Origin: an uncultured Parabacteroides sp.
GTDB taxonomy: Bacteria > Bacteroidota > Bacteroidia > Bacteroidales > Tannerellaceae
Length of the DNA stretch: 16,798 nt
Reading direction: 5' to 3'
Assembly (NCBI RefSeq): GCF_902493135.1
Contig: NZ_CABUOD010000062.1
Coordinates: forward strand, 1-16,798
A program made the position numbers and the translations under genes. How positions within the stretch are numbered: position 1 is the first letter of the stretch; every line of letters begins with the position of its first letter. Positions 1 to 5,586 of the stretch are shown one piece after another. The notes beneath the pieces are model-generated. The model was not told where the DNA came from and ran no database searches. It was given only the letters and a program-made list of their open reading frames with translations.

Positions 1-20
1 AAATCCGTGAAATCCGTGCC
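1..20. repeat. Edge of a CCGTGAAAT-type intergenic repeat
   Basis: The first 18 bases are two tandem copies of AAATCCGTG. Repeats of the form AATCCGTGAAATCCGTG are, from my recollection, scattered between genes in many Bacteroidetes and other phyla. The copy is cut by the window edge, so its real length and partners cannot be seen. Confidence 0.35.
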
Positions 21-79
21 TTAAAGATCGTGATAAAGGAGTTTTGACACACCGCCATTAAGCAAGAAAGCTATAGGTT

Positions 80-745
80 ATGAAAAAGCAATTGAATTTA
101 ATCTGCGTATTGATATTTTTCTTTGTCGGTCTGTCTTTGGTTCCGAGCATCTATTCGATGGGTAATGCTTTTGTAGACGGTTTCAAAGAAGGAATGTCAC
201 AAGCGAAAGAAGCACATGAGCAGGGAACAACATATATCAGTGCGGAAGTATTAAGTCCGCTGGCTCTTAATTTATGGCCGAAGTCTTTGGCTGCCACCTC
301 TGATAAATTGTTCAACCAGAAGGACCAGGAGTGGTATCCGGCTTCACATATCAAGGCATTGGTCTGGGCGAAATCCAAAGATGTCGGAATAGCGAGATAT
401 GTAAGTTTCCTTGCACTGATCGGCCTGTTCTTTATTATAAAAGCAATCATCCAATTCTACAAGCTGATCAATGCGATTAACCACGAGGTGATATTCGATT
501 GGATGAATGTGCGCCGTTTGAATCGCATCGGACGTAATCTGCTGATCTCTTTTGTGATGACACAGACCTATACGCTAATGAATTACTGGGCGGCAATCCG
601 TCTGTTCGAACTGGAAGGTTATGAACATAATTTCTGGTGTGACTTTCAGTCGATGACGTTGATAATGGGACTGATCGCTTTATTGGTAGGCCGTATTTTC
701 GCGATCGGCTTACAGATGAAGGAGGAACAGGAGTTGACAATTTAA
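80..745 (+). CDS. DUF2975-type membrane protein, paralogue 1
   Basis: Predicted 221-residue inner-membrane protein of unknown biochemical role. Four hydrophobic segments are visible at about residues 8-25, 106-124, 150-172 and 190-208. A long polar loop of about 80 residues lies between the first two and is probably periplasmic. Between segments 2 and 3 is an N-x-RRLNRIGRN-like stretch typical of DUF2975 proteins. The protein ends in MKEEQELTI, almost the same tail as the next two paralogues (KEEQDLTV). It is the first gene of a co-directional cluster that ends in a YozG-like HTH regulator; in Bacillus the DUF2975 gene yoaS lies beside yozG, which supports the assignment. ATG at 80 is chosen because it gives an N-terminal membrane segment directly. 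The family call is confident; function is unknown. Confidence 0.75.
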   Translation: MKKQLNLICVLIFFFVGLSLVPSIYSMGNAFVDGFKEGMSQAKEAHEQGTTYISAEVLSPLALNLWPKSLAATSDKLFNQKDQEWYPASHIKALVWAKSKDVGIARYVSFLALIGLFFIIKAIIQFYKLINAINHEVIFDWMNVRRLNRIGRNLLISFVMTQTYTLMNYWAAIRLFELEGYEHNFWCDFQSMTLIMGLIALLVGRIFAIGLQMKEEQELTI

Positions 746-758
746 AGATTTGATAATA

Positions 759-1229
759 ATGAATAAGATCCAAATCATGAGCAAGCTATCTAAAAATACA
801 AATTTAGGAGCAATAACAGGTGTGTTTCTATTCTTTTTAACCCTGATTGGTATCAATACGTTCAATGAGGCTTATATACAATTGAAACATAGTGTTGTAG
901 ACGAACATATACATGCCGTTTTATTCTATTCGTTGGAATTGGCAGTCCTTCTTTTTGTTGCTTATGGTGTTTGCAAGGTGATCAGTAATATCAATAAACG
1001 AAAGTTTTTTGTGAAGATAAATTATATGCTTTTCTATTATATGGGGGTTGCATTATTCTTTTTACCTGTATTTCATGAATTAGGAGATGCTTTGGATACA
1101 GCCCATGATTGGAAAATTATTCCTATGGAAGTTCCTGTTTGGAGTGCAATGGGGACATTCCTGCTTATCATAGCAGAAATTTTCCGTTACGGAATACGGA
1201 TGAAAGAAGAACAAGACTTGACGGTCTAA
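759..1229 (+). CDS. DUF2975-type membrane protein, paralogue 2 (compact)
   Basis: Predicted 156-residue membrane protein, the shortest of three paralogues. Hydrophobic segments lie at about residues 18-33, 54-74, 90-105 and 128-145. The loop after segment 1 is only about 20 residues, against about 70-80 in the flanking paralogues, so the large external loop is missing here. The C-terminus MKEEQDLTV matches the others. The open frame begins at a TTG at 750, but ATG at 759 (MNKIQIMSKL) is a more credible start 13 bases after the upstream stop; ATG at 777 is also possible. Tight spacing on both sides argues for one transcript. No catalytic motif was seen. Confidence 0.7.
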   Translation: MNKIQIMSKLSKNTNLGAITGVFLFFLTLIGINTFNEAYIQLKHSVVDEHIHAVLFYSLELAVLLFVAYGVCKVISNINKRKFFVKINYMLFYYMGVALFFLPVFHELGDALDTAHDWKIIPMEVPVWSAMGTFLLIIAEIFRYGIRMKEEQDLTV

Positions 1230-1237
1230 TAAAAGGA

Positions 1238-1873
1238 ATGAAAATGAAATCGAAAAGTATAAGAATATTGAGCATTTTGATACTGCTTCTTTCTATGGTG
1301 GTGTTGGGTGACAGCTTTCGGGGAGGAAAAGACGGATGGAACAGTGCAGACGGTGACTTGGATAAGAAAATACATCGGGTAAATGTGTCGTTGAATCCTG
1401 CTGTCGCGTATAGTTTGCCTGATACATTGCAACTGACGGATAACCGGAAAATACCTTATCAGATAGGAAGTATTACTTTGGGAATGAAGACCGATAAGGT
1501 TTATGAGCTTTTTTCCGTCATTATAGGATTGGTTTTCACACCGGTCTTTCTGCTTCTGATTATTTGGGCGGGATTGTCTTTCTTCCGTTTTATCCGGGAT
1601 GTGCAACGGCAACAGATATTTATTCGTTCGAATGTCAAGAGACTTCGTGTTATCTGCTGGATGTTGTTGTTGGCCGGGATTATGAAAAACGTGTTTGCAG
1701 GGGTGGACTACTTCCTGTTGTTAAAAGATGGCGATGTATCTTTCCCCGGCTATAAGATTGCGGGGTTCGAGTTTGAATATAGCACATTCTTTTTAGCTCT
1801 CTTGTTCGGTCTTTTTGCCGAGATATTTGCATTAGGGGTCAAATTGAAAGAAGAACAGGATCTGACGGTTTAA
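1238..1873 (+). CDS. DUF2975-type membrane protein, paralogue 3
   Basis: Predicted 211-residue membrane protein. Segment 1 is at about residues 8-24, followed by a polar loop of about 65 residues, then hydrophobic segments near 92-117, 137-155 and 181-200. The IRSNVKRLRVICW stretch before segment 3 corresponds to the conserved DUF2975 core, and the protein ends KLKEEQDLTV. A longer reading frame begins at 1109, but that part overlaps paralogue 2 in another frame. ATG at 1238, preceded by AAAAGGA, fits a start 8 bases after the previous stop. It belongs to the same operon as the other DUF2975 genes. Function is unknown; a sensor or sequestering partner for the HTH protein is inference only. 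Confidence 0.72.
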   Translation: MKMKSKSIRILSILILLLSMVVLGDSFRGGKDGWNSADGDLDKKIHRVNVSLNPAVAYSLPDTLQLTDNRKIPYQIGSITLGMKTDKVYELFSVIIGLVFTPVFLLLIIWAGLSFFRFIRDVQRQQIFIRSNVKRLRVICWMLLLAGIMKNVFAGVDYFLLLKDGDVSFPGYKIAGFEFEYSTFFLALLFGLFAEIFALGVKLKEEQDLTV

Positions 1874-1886
1874 AGGAGGAACGGAT

Positions 1887-2189
1887 ATGGATAGGATTGT
1901 AAAATTACTGATTGCCCAGATAGGATTTGTGTTTTTGGGAATTATTTTGGGGGCTATTCTTTCGAATATGATTGTGAACGGTATTTCGGCATTGCTTATA
2001 ATTTATTACCCGGATGCCCGTTCCGTATATGAAATAATAGGGACAAAGCCTTTTGCCGGACTTGCTGTTCTGGGCGTAATATTGTCTGCTATTTGTATAT
2101 ATTATCTGAACCGGAGTCTGAAGGTTCCGGCTTGGCAAATATCGGAGAACAGGGATGGTGAAACCGGTGATATTGTAATTAACGAATAA
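1887..2189 (+). CDS. Small two-helix membrane protein in the DUF2975/HTH operon
   Basis: Predicted 100-residue protein with two clear hydrophobic helices (about residues 7-40 and 53-75) and a polar, acidic C-terminal tail of about 20 residues ending DIVINE. I do not recognise a named family. The gene starts at ATG 1887 after an unusually good AAGGAGG Shine-Dalgarno sequence (about 1873-1879), which is notable in a Bacteroidales-type genome and overlaps the end of the upstream gene. It lies 13 bases after DUF2975 paralogue 3 and 15 bases before the regulator, so it is almost certainly co-transcribed. It could be a highly diverged DUF2975 half-protein; the KEEQDLTV tail is absent. Confidence 0.65.
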   Translation: MDRIVKLLIAQIGFVFLGIILGAILSNMIVNGISALLIIYYPDARSVYEIIGTKPFAGLAVLGVILSAICIYYLNRSLKVPAWQISENRDGETGDIVINE

Positions 2190-2204
2190 TCAAAGGAATA
2201 AGAT

Positions 2205-2417
2205 ATGGCTATAATAGTGAATTTGGATGTGATGATGGCAAAACGAAAGATTGCACTGGGTGATTTGGCCGATCGTATCGGTATTACCGCGGCAAATCTT
2301 TCGATCTTGAAGACGGGTAAAGCCAAAGCCATACGCTTTTCTACTCTTGAAGCAATTTGTAAGGAGCTCGATTGCCAACCGGCGGATATACTCGAATTTA
2401 AGGAGGATAAATCGTAA
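2205..2417 (+). CDS. YozG-like HTH transcriptional regulator (Cro/C1 type)
   Basis: A 70-residue protein that is essentially one helix-turn-helix domain. It opens with a short beta strand (AIIVNLDVMM), then the HTH region at about residues 18-41 (GDLADRIGITAANLSILKTG), and closes with the highly characteristic KAIRFSTLEAICKELDCQPADILEF block. This whole architecture matches the small YozG-like regulators that sit beside DUF2975 genes in Bacillus and many Bacteroidetes. There is no ligand-binding domain, so any signal would have to come from a partner; the membrane proteins encoded just upstream are the obvious candidates (inference). It is the last gene of the cluster and likely autoregulates the operon. 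The assignment is confident; targets are unknown. Confidence 0.88.
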   Translation: MAIIVNLDVMMAKRKIALGDLADRIGITAANLSILKTGKAKAIRFSTLEAICKELDCQPADILEFKEDKS

Positions 2418-2442
2418 TGTTCGGGATAGGAATGACCGTGTG

Positions 2443-2541
2443 CTTACAATATGTAAGTGTGTTATAGTAGGTGAAGGTGAATAAAAGTTTGAATATTGTT
2501 AAATAAGCTATATATACTAACAATATGTAAGTAAAAGTTTG
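2443..2541 (+). repeat. Repeated dyads and direct repeats upstream of the DUF3836-type gene
   Basis: CTTACAATATGTAAG (2443-2457), a 6-bp-arm dyad, recurs with one change as CTAACAATATGTAAG (2517-2531). An inverted AATATTGTTA lies between them near 2492. TAAAAGTTTG occurs at 2482-2491 and again at 2532-2541, where it forms the -33 box of the promoter. This looks like a duplicated regulatory unit; the binding factor is unknown. Confidence 0.5.
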
Positions 2542-2569
2542 GTTTATTATAGAATAGTGTCTACATTTG
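2538..2569 (+). promoter_or_regulatory. Bacteroidetes-type promoter for the DUF3836-type gene
   Basis: TTTG at 2538-2541 (-33 box), 20 bases, then TACATTTG at 2562-2569. This is an exact match to the TAnnTTTG -7 consensus of the Bacteroides primary sigma factor. Transcription would start near 2576, about 30 bases before the ATG. Confidence 0.7.
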
Positions 2570-2606
2570 CACCGCAATTTGAAAGTAATCTTAAAGTAAT
2601 AATTAT

Positions 2607-3017
2607 ATGAAAACTTCAATTTTAAGTAAAAGTATTCTTGTTCTTGCAGTTATGTTCTTATGTAATCTTGTAATGAGCGCAGCCTCTCCCAGAGAGTACA
2701 TGTATGATACGAAGGAAGAGAATGGTAAAGTCGTTTCAAAAGTCATTTTCTTGAATGACAATGGTCTTTTGAATAAAGAAGTTAAATATGAATTTTCTTA
2801 CAATGAAAACGGCAAAGTGTCGGAAAAGAAGGCATATCGCTGGGATAAGAGTAAGGATGAGTGGATTCCCTATTATCTGACGACTTATTCATATAATGCA
2901 GAAACAGGGGAGATCAATACCACATACGGCATGTGGGACAAAAAGAAGAAAAACTTTAGCTTAAATGTCCAGAATATGGTTGCTCCGGCAACAAGTTATA
3001 ACGACATTTTCTCATAA
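2607..3017 (+). CDS. Secreted DUF3836-type protein
   Basis: Predicted 136-residue exported protein of unknown function. Residues 1-25 form a signal peptide (basic start, hydrophobic core SILVLAVMFLCNLVMS, then AAS). The mature part is rich in Tyr, Asn and Lys and has repeating strand-like units, for example YEFSYNENGKVSEK and TTYSYNAETGEINTTYG. These resemble the short YD/RHS-like hairpins seen in the Bacteroidales-specific DUF3836 family; I recognise the family by overall pattern, not by search. It is a single gene with its own promoter and a strong hairpin after it. It probably acts in the periplasm or is secreted. Confidence 0.65.
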   Translation: MKTSILSKSILVLAVMFLCNLVMSAASPREYMYDTKEENGKVVSKVIFLNDNGLLNKEVKYEFSYNENGKVSEKKAYRWDKSKDEWIPYYLTTYSYNAETGEINTTYGMWDKKKKNFSLNVQNMVAPATSYNDIFS

Positions 3018-3052
3018 TACCTATTTTTATAATATTTCATAGACACAACCGT

Positions 3053-3101
3053 AAATGGCGCGAATAACAAAAGACGTGAGTCCCTGTTATTAGCGCCATT
3101 T
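3053..3101 (+). terminator. Hairpin after the DUF3836-type gene
   Basis: AAATGGCGCGAATAAC (3053-3068) pairs with GTTATTAGCGCCATTT (3086-3101) with one mismatch and a 17-base loop. It is followed by a T-rich run (TTCATCTTTTT). An outer CCGTAA/TTACGG pair (3049-3054, 3110-3115) could extend it. It is a probable terminator, but it also covers the open 5' extension of the dinD-like reading frame. Confidence 0.5.
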
Positions 3102-3184
3102 TCATCTTTTTACGGAAATATGTATGTTTATCTGTAAATAACGAAGAAGACGGTGAACAAGTCGAGATTTGGTTCGCCCGCGAT

Positions 3185-3937
3185 TTGCAATCCATTTTGG
3201 GATATGCAAGATGGGAGAATTTTATTGTCGCAATCAATCGGGCAGTGGATTCTTGTAAAACGCAGGGTATCAGCCAGGAAGACCATTTTCGTGAGGTCAC
3301 GAAAATGGTCGGATTAGGAAGTGGAGCCAAACGTGAAGTGCAGGATTTTATGTTAACCCGTTATGCTTGTTATCTGATTGCACAAAATGGAGATCCAAAG
3401 AAAGAAGAAATAGCTTTTGCTCAAAGTTACTTCGCTATGCAGACCAGGAAGGTGGAATTGATAGAGGAACGTCTCAATTTGCTTTCCCGTCTGGAAACCC
3501 GTGATAAATTACGGGCTGCAGAGAAACAATTGTCACAGAATATTTATGAACGGGGGGTCGATGATAAAGGATTTGCCCGGATTCGTTCGAAAGGCGATAC
3601 CGCTTTGTTTGGAGGTTTTACTACGGAAGATATGAAACTGAAACTTGGAGTAAAAGCCAGTCGCCCCTTGGCCGATTTCTTACCTACGCTTACTATTGCA
3701 GCGAAAAACCTTGCAACGGAGATGACGAATTATAATGTAGCGAGTAAGGATTTATATGGTGAGCCGCCTATAACAAAAGAGCATATCCAGAATAATTTAA
3801 GTGTGCGGGAAATGTTAGGAGCAAGAGGCATTAAGCCGGAAGAATTACCTGTTGCGGAAGATATTAAGAAGCTGGAACGAAAAGTTGCGAAAGATGAAAA
3901 GTTGATCGAGAAAAACACGTTAAAGCTACCTAAATAA
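3185..3937 (+). CDS. dinD: DinD-like Bro-N protein, 5' end uncertain or truncated
   Basis: Matches DNA-damage-inducible protein D (Bro-N-containing; E. coli DinD has about 274 residues and is reported to inhibit RecA activities). Visible landmarks from TTG 3185: LGYARWENF (5-13), HFREVTKMVGLGSGAKREV (34-52), LTRYACYLIAQNGDPKKEEIAFAQSYF near 57-83, then a helical region, IYERGVDDKGFARIRSKGD (120-138), FLPTLTIAAKNLATEMTNYN (165-184) and GIKPEELPVAEDIKKLERKV (215-234). The frame is open back to TGA 3077-3079 and encodes the expected preceding motif (EIWFARDLQ), so TTG 3185 falls inside the conserved domain. However, no ATG, GTG or TTG lies between 3080 and 3184. Either a rare start (for example ATT) is used or the 5' end has decayed. 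The codons for residues 33-42 form a perfect DNA palindrome that is repeated downstream. Confidence 0.8.
   Translation: MQSILGYARWENFIVAINRAVDSCKTQGISQEDHFREVTKMVGLGSGAKREVQDFMLTRYACYLIAQNGDPKKEEIAFAQSYFAMQTRKVELIEERLNLLSRLETRDKLRAAEKQLSQNIYERGVDDKGFARIRSKGDTALFGGFTTEDMKLKLGVKASRPLADFLPTLTIAAKNLATEMTNYNVASKDLYGEPPITKEHIQNNLSVREMLGARGIKPEELPVAEDIKKLERKVAKDEKLIEKNTLKLPK
3281..3310. repeat. 30-bp palindrome, copy 1, inside the dinD-like coding region
   Basis: Arms GACCATTTTCGTGA and TCACGAAAATGGTC are perfectly complementary around a GG centre. In frame it encodes DHFREVTKMV (residues 33-42 from TTG 3185), a conserved part of the Bro-N domain. On the opposite strand it is identical, base for base, to copy 3 at 4018-4047. 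Confidence 0.9.
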
Positions 3938-3953
3938 TAGCGCTTTTCGATAG

Positions 3954-4001
3954 AAAGTCGCCGATCATTTTCGTGACCTCACGAAAATGATCGGCGACTT
4001 T
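3954..4001 (+). terminator. 23-bp-arm perfect hairpin (palindrome copy 2), likely dinD-like terminator
   Basis: Arms 3954-3976 and 3979-4001 are perfectly complementary with only CC between them, and TGTTTTTT follows, as expected of an intrinsic terminator. The inner 30 bp (3963-3992) equal the coding palindrome except for one base pair changed on both arms (C-G to T-A). Arms start AAAGTCGCC and end GGCGACTTT. Confidence 0.8.
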
Positions 4002-4017
4002 GTTTTTTAATGCTTTA

Positions 4018-4047
4018 GACCATTTTCGTGACCTCACGAAAATGGTC
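4018..4047. repeat. 30-bp palindrome, copy 3, between the dinD-like gene and trpB
   Basis: GACCATTTTCGTGA, CC, TCACGAAAATGGTC: the exact reverse complement of the coding copy at 3281-3310. It begins 26 bases after copy 2 and ends 16 bases before the trpB stop. On the plus strand it is followed by GGCTTTTAT; on the minus strand no T run follows, so it is a poor trpB terminator. Confidence 0.85.
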
Positions 4048-4063
4048 GGCTTTTATCTCGTCT

Positions 4064-5428
4064 TTACTTGATGATCTTCTCGATCTCCGAAAGATTCTTT
4101 TCCACGTCTGCATCTGTTACTTCGTAGTTGGTCAGATCGCCTGCCAGATACTGGTCGTAAGCGGCCATGTCGATCAGGCCGTGACCGGAGAGGTTGAACA
4201 GGATCGTGCGCGGTTTGCCTTCGATCTTGGCCTGTTCAGCTTCGCGGATGGCGGCAGCGATAGCGTGGGAGGATTCGGGAGCCGGTATGATGCCTTCGCT
4301 CTGAGCGAACAGCGTAGCAGCTTTGAATGTTTCAAGTTGCTGGATATCTACGGCATCCATCAGCCCATCCTTTTTCAGTTGGCTGACGATGGAACCTGCA
4401 CCGTGATAGCGCAGACCGCCTGCGTGGATATTGGCCGGGGCGAAGTTGTGTCCCAGGGTGAACATCGGCAGGAGCGGCGTGTAGCCGGCTTCGTCGCCGA
4501 AGTCGTACTGGAACTGTCCGCGTGTCAGTTTCGGGCACGAAGCCGGTTCTGCCGCCACGATACGGATCTCTTTTCCCTCTGTCAGTTTATGGCGCAGGAA
4601 CGGGAATGCGATGCCGGAGAAGTTCGAACCGCCTCCGAAGCAAGCGATCACCACGTCCGGATATTCCCCTGCCATCTCCATCTGCTTTTCTGCTTCCAGG
4701 CCGATCACCGTCTGGTGCAGCATCACATGGTTCAGCACGCTACCCAATACATACTTGCAGTTGGGAGTCTGCATAGCCAGTTCGACAGCCTCGGAGATAG
4801 CCGTACCCAGGCTTCCCTGATAATTCGGATGCTTGGTGATGATGTCGCGGCCTGCACGTGTACTCATGCTCGGCGAGGCGATCACCTCGGCTCCGAATGT
4901 CTGCATCATAGAACGGCGATAGGGTTTCTGGTTGTAGCTGACCTTGACCATATAAACGGCCAGTTCCAATCCGAAATGTTTGGCAGCCATAGCCATCGAA
5001 GCGCCCCACTGTCCGGCGCCTGTTTCGGTCGTGATATTGGTTACGCCTTCCTTCTTGCAGAAATAAGCCTGCGGGATGGCGGAATTCAGTTTATGGGAGC
5101 CGACCGGACTGACACTTTCGTTCTTGAAATAGATGTGAGCCGGCGTGTCGAGCGCTTTTTCAAGTCCGTAAGCGCGTACCAACGGGGTCGGGCGCCAGAT
5201 TTTGTACATTTCGCGAACTTCTTCCGGGATTTCGATCCAGGCATCCGTCTGGTTCATCTCCTGGTCTACCAATCCTTTGGCAAATAAAGGATAGAGATCT
5301 TCAGGGTTGAGCGGTTCCTTTGTTTTGGGGTTCAACGGAGGAAGCGGTTTATTCTCCATGTCTGCTACGATATTGTACCAGGCTGTAGGGATATCTTTCT
5401 CCTGCAGTAAAAATTTCTTACTTTCCAT
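4064..5428 (-). CDS. trpB: Tryptophan synthase beta chain, TrpB2 type
   Basis: Cytoplasmic PLP enzyme that joins L-serine and indole to give tryptophan (EC 4.2.1.20). At 454 residues it is longer than ordinary TrpB (about 400), which with its N-terminal extension (MESKKFLLQEKDIPTAWYNI) marks the TrpB2 subfamily. Visible: RPTPLVRAYGLEKAL (79-93), PLP lysine K113 in GSHKLNSA, ETGAGQWG (135-142), FGGGSN phosphate loop (264-269) and LSGHGLIDM (413-421). TrpB2 enzymes lack the usual alpha-subunit interface, and no trp genes lie nearby, so a stand-alone indole-salvage or serine-using role is plausible (family knowledge plus context). It is divergent from the porin genes and has its own promoter. 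ATG at 5428 gives the expected family N-terminus. Confidence 0.93.
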   Translation of the reverse strand: MESKKFLLQEKDIPTAWYNIVADMENKPLPPLNPKTKEPLNPEDLYPLFAKGLVDQEMNQTDAWIEIPEEVREMYKIWRPTPLVRAYGLEKALDTPAHIYFKNESVSPVGSHKLNSAIPQAYFCKKEGVTNITTETGAGQWGASMAMAAKHFGLELAVYMVKVSYNQKPYRRSMMQTFGAEVIASPSMSTRAGRDIITKHPNYQGSLGTAISEAVELAMQTPNCKYVLGSVLNHVMLHQTVIGLEAEKQMEMAGEYPDVVIACFGGGSNFSGIAFPFLRHKLTEGKEIRIVAAEPASCPKLTRGQFQYDFGDEAGYTPLLPMFTLGHNFAPANIHAGGLRYHGAGSIVSQLKKDGLMDAVDIQQLETFKAATLFAQSEGIIPAPESSHAIAAAIREAEQAKIEGKPRTILFNLSGHGLIDMAAYDQYLAGDLTNYEVTDADVEKNLSEIEKIIK

Positions 5429-5489
5429 GATGTTGTTATGTAGTTTACATTATTGATCGATTTGGCCTCTAAGGCTTACAACTTGGAAG

Positions 5490-5520
5490 CAAAGTAACAA
5501 ATAATATTTCGTTCTTCAAA
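5490..5520 (-). promoter_or_regulatory. Promoter for trpB2
   Basis: On the minus strand: TTTG (complement of CAAA 5517-5520), 19 bases, then TTACTTTG (complement of 5490-5497), one mismatch from TAnnTTTG. Transcription would start near 5483, leaving a leader of about 55 bases before ATG 5428. Confidence 0.6.
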
Positions 5521-5539
5521 TGAAATACAGGAAAATATA

Positions 5540-5547
5540 TATCTTTG
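5540..5547 (+). promoter_or_regulatory. -7 box for porin paralogue 1
   Basis: TATCTTTG matches TAnnTTTG exactly and lies 40 bases before ATG 5587. No good -33 TTTG is present at the right distance (TTTCG at 5507-5511 is too far). It is close to, and divergent from, the trpB2 promoter. Confidence 0.5.
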
Positions 5548-5586
5548 CGGCTCACAACTCTGTTAAACAGGTAACGAACTATAAGA

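Noticed and set aside
1109..1237. N-terminal extension of DUF2975 paralogue 3
   Set aside because: It overlaps the end of paralogue 2 in another frame and precedes an otherwise normal N-terminal membrane helix at ATG 1238.
2398..2619. 73-residue minus-strand open frame between the HTH and DUF3836-type genes
   Set aside because: AT-rich low-complexity translation over the promoter and repeat region; no start signal or family resemblance.
4028..5287. 419-residue open frame on the plus strand
   Set aside because: It is antisense to trpB2, which has full family motifs; the translation has no signal, domain or normal composition.
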